Below, one piece after another: positions 33,712-40,828 of a stretch of 40,828 nucleotides of DNA. This DNA is from an uncultured Sulfitobacter sp. (GTDB lineage Bacteria > Pseudomonadota > Alphaproteobacteria > Rhodobacterales > Rhodobacteraceae). Location of the stretch: positions 1-40,828 of the forward strand of contig CALKXT010000138.1 of assembly GCA_938003685.1 (NCBI GenBank). Reading direction: 5' to 3'. The notes beneath the pieces are model-generated. The model had not been told where the DNA came from. It made no database searches and was given only the letters and a program-made list of their open reading frames with translations. Each line of letters opens with the position of its first letter. Positions within the stretch are counted from its first letter, which is position 1. The translations under genes and the position numbers were made by a program.

Positions 33712-35193
33712 TTACAGGTCTTTTTTCGCTGCGACCTTCGCGGCAATCAATCGCACGCCTTCTGGGATTTTCTCGAGAGGTATCGAGGAATACCCCAATC
33801 TGAAAAACCCTTTCGGTTGATCATCACCGCTAAAAAAGGGCGCACCGGGTTCTATGACAACGCCGTCGTTTAAAAGATCTTTGGCGAGCGTTTTTGTATC
33901 AATCCCATCCGGCGTTTTGACCCAAAGACTTGTGCCACCAAACTGTGCTGCGCCTGCAATTTCTAGATCTGTCTTACCTATTGCGTCAACCACCGCCGCG
34001 CGACGCTTCGCAAACTCTCGTCGCATGTCCCGAATGAGGAGATCGTAATGGCCCTGGGCTAAAAAGTATGCGGCTGTTCGTTGTAGATGGCCCGGTGGAT
34101 GTCTTAACATCATGGAACGCAATTCGCGCGCCTCAGCAATCACCCGTTCTGGTCCAACGAGATACCCTAACCTCAAGCCCGGAAATAGAGCTTTTGAAAA
34201 GCTGCCCGCGTAAAGAACGCGTTGGTTTGTATCAATCGCTTTGAGGGCGGGGCTTGGGGGTTCGATAAAGCTCATCTCAAATTCATAGTCATCTTCAACA
34301 ATAACGAAATCTTGCTCTTGAGCCTGCTCTAGCAATCGGATTCGACGCTCACGTGACAGCGTGGCACCGGTCGGTGCATGATGACTCGGTGTTATGAAAA
34401 CAGCCTGTGTACCAATTGGAATTTTATTGGGTTGCAGTCCGTATTGGTCAACATCGGTCGTTGTAATGTCAGCTCCGCACCAACGAAGAGCTTGCAGCGT
34501 ATCTGGATATCCTGGATTTTCGCAAACTGCCTTCAAAGGTCTGCGAGTTAGAAGTTCAATCGCCAACCAGATTGCGTTTTGAGCACCTACAGTGACAAGA
34601 ACCTGTTCCTGACTCGCTGTTATCCCACGACGTGGCAGCATTCGGGACAGAATGTAGTCGACAAGTAAGGGATCATCGGTCGCATCGTTACTGGCCATAA
34701 AGTCGAAGTCGCGAGTACCCATGGCCTGCCGAGCGCATTCGCGCCATGCGGTATGCTTGAAAAGTGTCGAATCCATCTCACCGAAAACAAATGGATAGGG
34801 AAGAGAACGCCAGTCTTTTGGCTTGACGATACGCTTTCTGGCAACGAGGTTTTCGGATAGTATGTTTTTCCAAACCTCACTATTTGAGATGGGTTCTTTT
34901 AGGTTACCTCTTGGTATGCGCGGTATCGCTCCAGAGTCGGTCACAATGTATCCGCTGCGGCTTTGTGTCTCGAGATAGCCTTGGTCGACCAATTCTTGAT
35001 AGGCTAGTGTTACGGTCATTCGAGCCACACCAAGGTGTTCTGCGAGTTTACGCGAGGATGGCATGAGAGCACCGGGCAACGCCTGAGCAGAAAGGATAAT
35101 CGCTATCACCTTCTCTCGTATCTGGGTTTGCAATGGTCTTTTCGAATTGCGGTCGAGAAAGAATATGTCTGCCGAGATGCGAGGTTTTGCCAT
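33712..35193 (-). CDS. tauR: MocR/GabR-type regulator TauR (taurine-responsive)
   Basis: The 493-residue protein has a GntR winged helix (PLQTQIREKVIAIILSAQAL, HLGVARMTVTLAYQELVDQG) fused to an aminotransferase-like domain. Motifs include the PLP-binding lysine context AGSFSKALFPGLRLGYLVGP and VITPSHHAPTG/VIVEDDYEFE elements. MocR proteins use PLP as sensor and act on their own and adjacent operons. It is divergent from the TRAP-tauXY-xsc operon, so TauR is the best name; in Rhodobacter capsulatus TauR controls taurine genes. The ATG at 35193 fits. The stop (33712) lies in an AT-rich hairpin-like stretch with no clear terminator. Another MocR type is possible but less likely in this setting. 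Confidence 0.87.
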   Translation of the reverse strand: MAKPRISADIFFLDRNSKRPLQTQIREKVIAIILSAQALPGALMPSSRKLAEHLGVARMTVTLAYQELVDQGYLETQSRSGYIVTDSGAIPRIPRGNLKEPISNSEVWKNILSENLVARKRIVKPKDWRSLPYPFVFGEMDSTLFKHTAWRECARQAMGTRDFDFMASNDATDDPLLVDYILSRMLPRRGITASQEQVLVTVGAQNAIWLAIELLTRRPLKAVCENPGYPDTLQALRWCGADITTTDVDQYGLQPNKIPIGTQAVFITPSHHAPTGATLSRERRIRLLEQAQEQDFVIVEDDYEFEMSFIEPPSPALKAIDTNQRVLYAGSFSKALFPGLRLGYLVGPERVIAEARELRSMMLRHPPGHLQRTAAYFLAQGHYDLLIRDMRREFAKRRAAVVDAIGKTDLEIAGAAQFGGTSLWVKTPDGIDTKTLAKDLLNDGVVIEPGAPFFSGDDQPKGFFRLGYSSIPLEKIPEGVRLIAAKVAAKKDL

Positions 35194-35213
35194 AGTTAAT
35201 AGTTGATTACAGA

Positions 35214-35245
35214 CTGGTCTAAGTCAATAAAAAATCTGGCCCTAA
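35214..35245 (+). promoter_or_regulatory. Two direct repeats resembling TauR (MocR) boxes
   Basis: CTGGTCTAAG (35214-35223) and CTGGCCCTAA (35236-35245) repeat in the same orientation, with CTGG starting 22 nt apart, near two helical turns. I recall CTGGACYTAA as the TauR direct-repeat consensus in Rhodobacter capsulatus. The second copy matches 9 of 10 positions and the first 7 of 10. They lie just upstream of tauR's start and 100 nt before the TRAP gene, so they can serve both. Confidence 0.55.
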
Positions 35246-35348
35246 CGCAACGTCAGAGAATCCACTTATCGATCACTCAGCTTGGGGTGGATGACAAGCA
35301 TTCTCTGCAAGCAGAGCGCTAAGGCGCAAGCAACAATGGGAGTACTTA

Positions 35349-36365
35349 ATGACATACTTTTCGCGGATCATGGCGTCGACGGCTATTGCCCTAAGCGCAA
35401 CATTCATGAGCGTTGGCATGGCCGATGCAAAGAACTTTAAAATTGCGGTTGGCGACAGCGGCGGCAGCAGCCAAGAAGCAACCGGTCTAGGATTTGTTTC
35501 AGCCCTTGAGGAACTGTCTGGTGGCAAGCACACTGCAACATTGTTCCTGAACGGCCAACTGGGTTCAGAGCAAGACACTGTAAACGAAGCGGCCATTGGT
35601 ACGCTGGATATGTCGATCCTCGCGATCAACAACGTCACACCGTTTTCACCAACTGTTGGCGTGTTTTCACTGCCTTACGTAATCCTAAGCTTGGAAGATG
35701 CTGAGAAGCTGACCCAAGGCCCAATCGGTCAAGAGCTGACTGAAAACACAATCAACGATGCTGGCGTGCGCATCATTGCATGGACATACACAGGCTTCCG
35801 GGTTCTGACGAACTCTAAGAAACCGGTTAAATCCGTTGCTGACTTGCAGGGTTTAGTGATCCGCGTTCCCAAGAACGAAATCATGATCGACACCTACAAG
35901 GCGTGGGGCATCAGCCCAACACCAATGGCGTGGTCAGAAACCTTTGCGGGTTTGCAGACCAAAGTTGTTGATGGTCAGGACAACCCTTACACAACCATCA
36001 ACGCGATGAAGTTTTATGAAGTACAAAAGTACGTCACAAACATCCGCTACATCTTCTCAATCGAGCCGTTGATCGTTTCCGAGCAGGTGTTCCAAGAATT
36101 GTCCGCCGAAGATCAGGCGATTGTTCTGGAAGCGGGCAAAGCAGCGACAGCCGCTTCTGCGCAGTTCCTGCGTGAGAAAGAAGCAGAGATCAAAGAAACA
36201 TTGATCGCTGAAGGTATGGAAATTTCGGATCCAGAGAACAACGAAGAAGAGTTCATCAAGCTGGCAACCGAAGCTGTATGGCCAAAGTTCTACGAGAGCA
36301 TTGGTGGCATCGGAAAGCTGAACGCTGTTCTGGCTGAAATCGGCCGCGATCCTGTCTCTGAATAA
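35349..36365 (+). CDS. tauK: TRAP transporter substrate-binding protein, taurine cluster (DctP)
   Basis: The signal peptide spans about residues 1-27 (MASTAIALSATFMSVGMADA type core). The mature 311 residues follow the DctP fold, with the binding arginine in LQGLVIRVPKNEIMID and the AWSETFAGLQTKVVDGQDNP segment. It begins a plus-strand operon ending in xsc, so taurine or a related sulfonate is the likely solute; this is inference from context, with TauKLM of Rhodobacter as precedent. GGGAG lies 9 nt upstream of the ATG. Letter assignment within TauKLM is my best guess. Confidence 0.9.
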   Translation: MTYFSRIMASTAIALSATFMSVGMADAKNFKIAVGDSGGSSQEATGLGFVSALEELSGGKHTATLFLNGQLGSEQDTVNEAAIGTLDMSILAINNVTPFSPTVGVFSLPYVILSLEDAEKLTQGPIGQELTENTINDAGVRIIAWTYTGFRVLTNSKKPVKSVADLQGLVIRVPKNEIMIDTYKAWGISPTPMAWSETFAGLQTKVVDGQDNPYTTINAMKFYEVQKYVTNIRYIFSIEPLIVSEQVFQELSAEDQAIVLEAGKAATAASAQFLREKEAEIKETLIAEGMEISDPENNEEEFIKLATEAVWPKFYESIGGIGKLNAVLAEIGRDPVSE

Positions 36366-36427
36366 GGTGCAGACAAAAAGTTGGGAAGCGTCATTTGGCG
36401 CTTCCCTCAACTGAAAGTGAGGGGCAC

Positions 36428-36976
36428 ATGACGAAATTCTGGTACATCATTGACAATATAGAGAGCTACATCTGTCGAACGTTGCTCGCAATATTTGTGT
36501 GTCTCCTCATGTTGCAGGTGATCGTTCGAACCTTGTTCGACTTCTCCTTTTCATGGGTCGAAGAGCTTTCGATCTACATGTTTGTTTGGTTTGTGTTTTT
36601 TGGTGCAAGTTACGCTGCAAAAAAAGGCGCACATAACCGTGTGACCTTTCAGTTCAAATTCCTGCCCAACAGTTACATCAAGTACATTGAAGCATTCGCA
36701 GATCTGTTTTGGGTCTTCTTCAACGTCTATTTTGTCTATCTCTCGATTGATTTTATCTTCAACAAAATGAACAAGTTCCAGTCATCCCAGACAATGGGGT
36801 TCCATCTTAGCTGGGTCTATATCGTTCTGCCCATAGCTTTCTCATTGATGACGTTCCGCGTCCTTCAAGTGAACTACAAGAAGATCATTCTTGGCGAAGA
36901 CCTGCGCGACCCAGATGCAATTGATCTCGAAGAAATTCGTGCAGAGACAGCAAACCCTGATCAGGAGAAGAAATAA
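36428..36976 (+). CDS. tauL: TRAP transporter small permease subunit, taurine cluster (DctQ)
   Basis: The 182-residue protein shows four membrane segments (LLAIFVCLLMLQVIVRTLF first) and the DctQ motif WVEELSIYMFVWFVFFGASY, followed by KKGAHNRVTF. The C-terminal 25 residues are acidic. The ATG at 36428 has GTGAGGGG just upstream; an in-frame codon at 36395 would add 11 residues. The stop overlaps the dctM start by one base (TAATG). Confidence 0.9.
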   Translation: MTKFWYIIDNIESYICRTLLAIFVCLLMLQVIVRTLFDFSFSWVEELSIYMFVWFVFFGASYAAKKGAHNRVTFQFKFLPNSYIKYIEAFADLFWVFFNVYFVYLSIDFIFNKMNKFQSSQTMGFHLSWVYIVLPIAFSLMTFRVLQVNYKKIILGEDLRDPDAIDLEEIRAETANPDQEKK

Positions 36977-38316
36977 TGGAATCCCAAATTATCCTCATCC
37001 TTTTTGGTGGCTTCCTGCTTTTGATGTTCATCGGGGCACCGATCACGGTTGCACTTGGTGTGTCGACGCTGATCTCATTTTTGTATCTTGATGAAAATCC
37101 CATCAAGTTTGTCCAAATCGCCTTTACCTCCGTGGGGTCTTTCCCGCTCATGGCGCTTCCTGCTTTCATTCTTGCGGGTGCATTGATGGAAGCTGCGGGG
37201 CTATCGCGACGGCTTATCAATGTTGCAGAAAGTTTCGCGGGACCGTTCACAGGCGGTATGTCTGCGGCAACGGTATTTGCATGCTTGTTCTTCGGCGCGA
37301 TCTCTGGTTCGGGCCCTGCAACGACAGCTGCTGTCGGCATGTTGATGATCCCTGCCATGATCCAACGTGGTTACGGACGCAGCTATGCATCCGCAATCAC
37401 TGCATCCTCGGGTGGCTTAGGCATTGTTATTCCACCTTCGATCCCGCTCATCATTTTCGGTATTGCGGCACTTGGTATGCCCGCCCCGCCGGCCGCTGTT
37501 GAACAGTTCGGTCAGTTCCAAACTGTTTCAATCCCGAAACTGTTTATTGCAGGCTTCATGCCAGCCTTTCTGATTGCAGGCAGCTTGCTTCTCATGAACT
37601 ACTTTCTTGCGAAAAAGCGCGGCTACAAAGGATCATCAGAGGGTTGGTCAGCGCGCAACATCTGGTGTGAATTGTACCGGGGTTTCTGGGCGCTAATGGC
37701 ACCTGTCGTAATTTTGGGGGGTATCTATTCCGGCTTCTTCACACCAACCGAAGCTGCGATCGTTGCGATTTTCTACACATTGATTGTCGGGGCCTTCATC
37801 TACCGTGAACTCAGCTGGCAAAAGCTGTTTACGGCACTTGAGACAACAACTTGGCTGACTGGCCGTGTCTTGTTGATCATGTTCACCGCAACGGTGTTCG
37901 GGCGTCTTTTGGTTGAAAACCAGATCCCTGCCATCATTGCAGACGGCATGCTGTCGGTCACAGATAACATCTATATCATCTGGGCGTTGGTTATCTTCTT
38001 CCTGCTATTTGTCGGCATGTTCATGGAAACTTTGGCAACGATCCTGATCCTCGTTCCAGTAATGTTGCCAGTGGCCTATAGCGTGGGCATCGACCCCATC
38101 CACTTTGGTGTAGTGATGGTGTGTTGCCTTGGTATTGGTTTCCAAACACCCCCGCTGGGCGAGAACCTGTTCATCGCATCAGGCATATCAAACATCTCGA
38201 TTGAGAAGATTTCTGTGGCGGCCTTGCCATTCGCCTTTGTCAACACAATCGCGATTTTCATCATCGCTTTCTTTCCCGAAATCGCGCTTTGGCTTCCCCG
38301 GTTCTTTGGCTATTGA
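36976..38316 (+). CDS. tauM: TRAP transporter large permease, taurine cluster (DctM)
   Basis: The 446-residue protein has the DctM pattern of about twelve helices. Motifs include GAISGSGPATTAAVGMLMIPAM, SSGGLGIVIPPSIPLIIFG, SGFFTPTEAAIVAIFYT and the C-terminal GIGFQTPPLGENLFIASGI. The ATG overlaps the dctQ stop by one base. It feeds the oxidative TauXY enzyme and Xsc made from the genes just downstream. Size and motifs are ordinary. Confidence 0.92.
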   Translation: MESQIILILFGGFLLLMFIGAPITVALGVSTLISFLYLDENPIKFVQIAFTSVGSFPLMALPAFILAGALMEAAGLSRRLINVAESFAGPFTGGMSAATVFACLFFGAISGSGPATTAAVGMLMIPAMIQRGYGRSYASAITASSGGLGIVIPPSIPLIIFGIAALGMPAPPAAVEQFGQFQTVSIPKLFIAGFMPAFLIAGSLLLMNYFLAKKRGYKGSSEGWSARNIWCELYRGFWALMAPVVILGGIYSGFFTPTEAAIVAIFYTLIVGAFIYRELSWQKLFTALETTTWLTGRVLLIMFTATVFGRLLVENQIPAIIADGMLSVTDNIYIIWALVIFFLLFVGMFMETLATILILVPVMLPVAYSVGIDPIHFGVVMVCCLGIGFQTPPLGENLFIASGISNISIEKISVAALPFAFVNTIAIFIIAFFPEIALWLPRFFGY

Positions 38317-38340
38317 TCGCAATCCAGAAAGGAGTTTCCC

Positions 38341-38844
38341 ATGAAATCGACAATTACACATATTCTATGCGCGACTGATCTATCCAAGCATTCGGCCTTT
38401 ACCTTGTGCCATGCGGCAGGTCTGGCCGCCGCAACGGGAGCGAAGTTGCATATGGTGCATGCCGTTCAACCCATGAGCGACGACGCCAAGATCACCTTGC
38501 AGATGTTTATGCAGACTACTGGTTCTGCGGAAACAGCGATGAATGCCAGACATGAACACGCGAGATCGGTCATGGCAGAACGGCAAAAACATTTTTGGGA
38601 TCATGTTGCTGAAGAAGATAAGGAAATCCAAAAGCAGGTCGAAACTATTGAGCTTGTGGATGGGTATCCAGCCGAAGTAATCCTGCGCCGTGCGACCGAA
38701 CTCAAGTGCGATCTGATCGTGCTCGGCGCACATGAACACGGGTACTCGCAGACCTTCCTTGGCACCGTTGCAAAGCGCGTGCTACGCCGCTCGAAAATAC
38801 CAACACTGGTCGTTCCTTATTTGGACAACGGTACAATTTCTTAA
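38341..38844 (+). CDS. Universal stress protein (UspA family), TRAP-associated
   Basis: The 167-residue protein has the UspA fold. It starts MKSTITHILCATDLSKHS and ends with the ATP-binding pattern LGAHEHGYSQTFLGTVAKRV and IPTLVVP (G-x2-G-x9-G-type motif in variant form). Similar Usp proteins, such as TeaD, sit beside TRAP transporters and adjust their activity. It follows dctM after 24 nt with AAAGGAG before the ATG, so it probably serves the taurine importer. Confidence 0.88.
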   Translation: MKSTITHILCATDLSKHSAFTLCHAAGLAAATGAKLHMVHAVQPMSDDAKITLQMFMQTTGSAETAMNARHEHARSVMAERQKHFWDHVAEEDKEIQKQVETIELVDGYPAEVILRRATELKCDLIVLGAHEHGYSQTFLGTVAKRVLRRSKIPTLVVPYLDNGTIS

Positions 38845-38869
38845 CCCATACAACATTCAGGAGACTACA

Positions 38870-39256
38870 ATGTCCAATACACTCACTGCTAAAGACCTTG
38901 CCGATACATTCGACGCATTCAACCGCCACGACGTTGACGGCGTCATGACCCACTTTGCTGACGACTGTGTTTTCTACACTGTTGGCGGTGACGCGGTTTA
39001 TGGCGGCAAGGTCGAAGGTGCGGCAGCAATCGCAACTGCTTTTTCAGCTGTCTGGGCTGGCATGAAAGATGCGCATTGGGACCACCACAGCCACTTTGTG
39101 CACGGTGATCGCGCCGTATCTGAGTGGACGTTCTCCGGTACTGGCGCTGACGGCATGCGCGTTGAAGCGCAAGGCGCTGATTTGTTCACTCTTCGCGATG
39201 GCAAAATCATCGTCAAACAAGCGCTTCGCAAATCCCGGCCACCGTTCAAAGCATAA
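38870..39256 (+). CDS. tauX: Taurine dehydrogenase small subunit (TauX, NTF2/SnoaL-like)
   Basis: The 128-residue protein has a SnoaL/NTF2-like cone fold: ADTFDAFNRHDVDGVMTHFADDCVFYT, then HSHFVHGDRAVSEWTFSG, and a final GKIIVKQAL strand. In Rhodobacter, TauX is the small subunit of taurine dehydrogenase, encoded next to the FAD subunit TauY, as here. I chose the ATG at 38870, with CAGGAGAC upstream; the longer frame extends back into the Usp gene. Its exact role in the enzyme is not known to me. A small accessory with no catalytic part is possible. Confidence 0.8.
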   Translation: MSNTLTAKDLADTFDAFNRHDVDGVMTHFADDCVFYTVGGDAVYGGKVEGAAAIATAFSAVWAGMKDAHWDHHSHFVHGDRAVSEWTFSGTGADGMRVEAQGADLFTLRDGKIIVKQALRKSRPPFKA

Positions 39257-39282
39257 GTTCACCTCGCTCATGGAGCAGTAAA

Positions 39283-40677
39283 ATGCCGAATAGACCAAAG
39301 CACTGGCCCAAAGCCAGCTATGATCCGCGCTACGATCCCATTACGGATGCAGGTCCCGGTCACAACCGGGACTTCGCGCCAACCTATTGGATTGGTACTG
39401 CGGGAACACCGCCAGAGGACGATGGCCCTGTTTCTGGCGATATGGATGTAGATGTTGTTGTTATCGGATCGGGATACACTGGTCTGTCGACAGCCATTCA
39501 CCTTGCAAAAGAGCACGGCATCAAAGCCACTGTACTTGAAGCAAATACTGCTGCTTGGGGCTGCTCCACTCGAAATGGTGGGCAGGCGCAGATCTCATCT
39601 GGGCGCCTCAAGCGTTCCGAATGGATCAAGCGTTGGGGTGTAGATGTTGCCAAGAAGATGCACGGTGAAGTCGTCGAAGCTTTTGAGCTGTTCAACGACT
39701 TGATCGGGTCCGATGACATCGATTGTGATCCGCAGACCGGCGGCCACTTTTATCTGGCACACCGCGCAAAAGTCATGCCAAAGCTGGAAAAAGAATCCGC
39801 AGTGATGAACGAGATTTTTGGGTACAAATCTCGAATTATCGGGCGCGAAGAGCTGCATGAAAACCATGTCCGTGACCAGGAAGCGCATGGCGCGATGTGG
39901 GAACCGGATGGAACCTCAATTCATGCAGCAAAGCTGGCGTTTAGCTATGTGCGTCTGGCTCGCAAATTGGGTGCGACTATTCATCCTGCCAGCCCTGTTA
40001 TGGGTTGGAAAACCATTGACGGTGTACATCACCTGACAACACCCGGCGGCACCGTGCGGGCACGCGCCGTTGCTTTGGCAACTGCGGGCTACACGCCGCC
40101 AGGATTGAACGAAAAGACAAAACACCGGCTGATGCCAATTCTATCAAACTCGATCGTAACCCGTCCACTAACGCAAGAAGAAAAGGCGGAGTGCGGCTTT
40201 CAGACAAAATCTCCGTTGACCGATACGCGCACCTTACGGCACTACTACCGCTTTCTGCCCGACGACCGTGTCCAGATCGGCAGTCGTAGTGCGATCACCG
40301 GACAAGATGCGGAAAACCCAAAGCATCTGGCACTTTTGCAAAAGGGGCTGTACCGGAAATTTCCGGCGCTCACCGACATTGATCTCGATTATTCTTGGTG
40401 GGGATGGGTGGACGTCAGCCATGACATGATGCCACGCATCTTCCAGCCGGATAAGAAACAGACGATCTTCTATGCCTTGGGCTATGGCGGCAACGGCGTG
40501 ATGTATTCCGCCCAAGCTGGCAAGCGCTTGGCGCAGTTGGTTGCTGGCGAAGGTAAGGAGCTCGACCTCCCTATCTTTACCTCGCCGCTTCCGAGCCACG
40601 GCATCCTGACACCCTTCCGCCGAATGGGTCAACGGATGATGTACCCCTACTATTATCTTCGCGACGAAATTCTCTGA
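39283..40677 (+). CDS. tauY: Taurine dehydrogenase large subunit (TauY, FAD-dependent)
   Basis: The 464-residue FAD protein of the DAO fold has the dinucleotide motif VDVVVIGSGYTGLSTAIHLA and a TAAWGCSTRNGGQAQ flavin-lining element. A late YALGYGGNGVMYSAQAGKRL segment covers the C-terminal FAD site. It would oxidatively deaminate taurine to sulfoacetaldehyde and ammonia, passing electrons to a cytochrome-type acceptor. It lies between tauX and xsc with GGAG about 8 nt upstream of the ATG. About 60 N-terminal residues precede the FAD motif, longer than in the PuuB-like paralogue at 24022. Confidence 0.87.
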   Translation: MPNRPKHWPKASYDPRYDPITDAGPGHNRDFAPTYWIGTAGTPPEDDGPVSGDMDVDVVVIGSGYTGLSTAIHLAKEHGIKATVLEANTAAWGCSTRNGGQAQISSGRLKRSEWIKRWGVDVAKKMHGEVVEAFELFNDLIGSDDIDCDPQTGGHFYLAHRAKVMPKLEKESAVMNEIFGYKSRIIGREELHENHVRDQEAHGAMWEPDGTSIHAAKLAFSYVRLARKLGATIHPASPVMGWKTIDGVHHLTTPGGTVRARAVALATAGYTPPGLNEKTKHRLMPILSNSIVTRPLTQEEKAECGFQTKSPLTDTRTLRHYYRFLPDDRVQIGSRSAITGQDAENPKHLALLQKGLYRKFPALTDIDLDYSWWGWVDVSHDMMPRIFQPDKKQTIFYALGYGGNGVMYSAQAGKRLAQLVAGEGKELDLPIFTSPLPSHGILTPFRRMGQRMMYPYYYLRDEIL

Positions 40678-40700
40678 CACCTGACAAAAGGATACCCCCC

Positions 40701-40828
40701 ATGAAAATGACAACTGAAGAGGCCTTCGTTAAGGTCTTGCAAATGCACGGGATTGATAATGCTTTTGGGATCATTGGCTCTGCCATGATGCCGATTTCTG
40801 ATCTGTTCCCAGCGGCCGGCATCAAGTT
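40701..40828 (+). CDS. xsc: Sulfoacetaldehyde acetyltransferase Xsc, N-terminal fragment (runs off window)
   Basis: The visible 42 residues begin MKMTTEEAFVKVLQMHGI and continue FGIIGSAMMPISDLFP, which matches the strongly conserved start of Xsc. Xsc is a ThDP enzyme that cleaves sulfoacetaldehyde with phosphate into acetyl phosphate and sulfite. AAAGGAT lies about 9 nt before the ATG, 23 nt after tauY. The catalytic parts lie beyond the window, so completeness cannot be judged. Confidence 0.93.
   Translation, partial: MKMTTEEAFVKVLQMHGIDNAFGIIGSAMMPISDLFPAAGIK

Noticed and set aside
33698-33718. Hairpin CCTGT/ACAGG at the end of tauR
   Set aside because: The stem is only five pairs with an AT-rich loop, and it overlaps the tauR stop; too weak to call a terminator.

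Overview
The window looks like chromosomal DNA of a marine Roseobacter-group alphaproteobacterium (Rhodobacteraceae). The reasons are three complete TRAP-transporter operons, a taurine-dissimilation operon of the TauR/TauXY/Xsc type, a paaABCDE ring-epoxidase operon, and tightly overlapping catabolic operons. I saw no tRNA or rRNA gene, phage, insertion sequence or CRISPR array. Family assignments come from reading the translations; no database search was run.

Layout. (1) 1-5584, minus strand: phenylacetate catabolism, read as paaJ-A-B-C-D-E followed by a PaaA/PaaC-like paralogue cut by the left edge. A TetR-type operator candidate overlaps the promoter. (2) 5798-12323, plus strand: an M20 N-acyl-amino-acid amidohydrolase, a DctPQM TRAP transporter with unusual insertions in both membrane subunits, a class A flavin monooxygenase and its small DUF2783-like partner. 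This fits uptake and trimming of an aromatic or acyl compound beside the paa genes. (3) 12796-20137, plus strand: the least familiar part. A Na+/H+-antiporter-like protein is followed by six overlapping genes. Three of them carry Rieske [2Fe-2S] domains fused to different partners: a glutamate-synthase-type FMN/Fe-S barrel, a cytochrome-b-like ferric-reductase membrane domain, and a pyruvate-oxidase-like thiamine diphosphate enzyme. Small membrane proteins and a four-cysteine membrane-anchored protein lie between them. I read this as a candidate undescribed redox system. (4) 20324-21850: an MscS channel with a degenerate cyclic-nucleotide-binding-like tail.

(5) 21867-33407: a GntR/FCD regulator, a PuuA-like gamma-glutamyl-amine ligase, a PuuB-like amine oxidase, a second TRAP operon on the minus strand, an ATP-grasp ligase, a small orphan, a C45-type Ntn hydrolase, a nitrilase-family amidase and a VOC protein. 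Together they suggest catabolism of an imported amine or amide whose identity is not visible. A decayed hydantoinase (HyuA) fragment lies at its right end. (6) 33712-40828: tauR on the minus strand and, divergently, a TRAP transporter, a UspA protein, TauX, TauY and the start of xsc. In this pathway taurine is imported, oxidatively deaminated to sulfoacetaldehyde, and cleaved by Xsc to acetyl phosphate and sulfite. Two direct repeats resembling TauR boxes lie between tauR and the transporter.

Several starts were moved from the longest ORF to the codon with a ribosome binding site. Three genes appear to start with TTG (TRAP dctM at 8927, antiporter at 12796, GntR at 22547).
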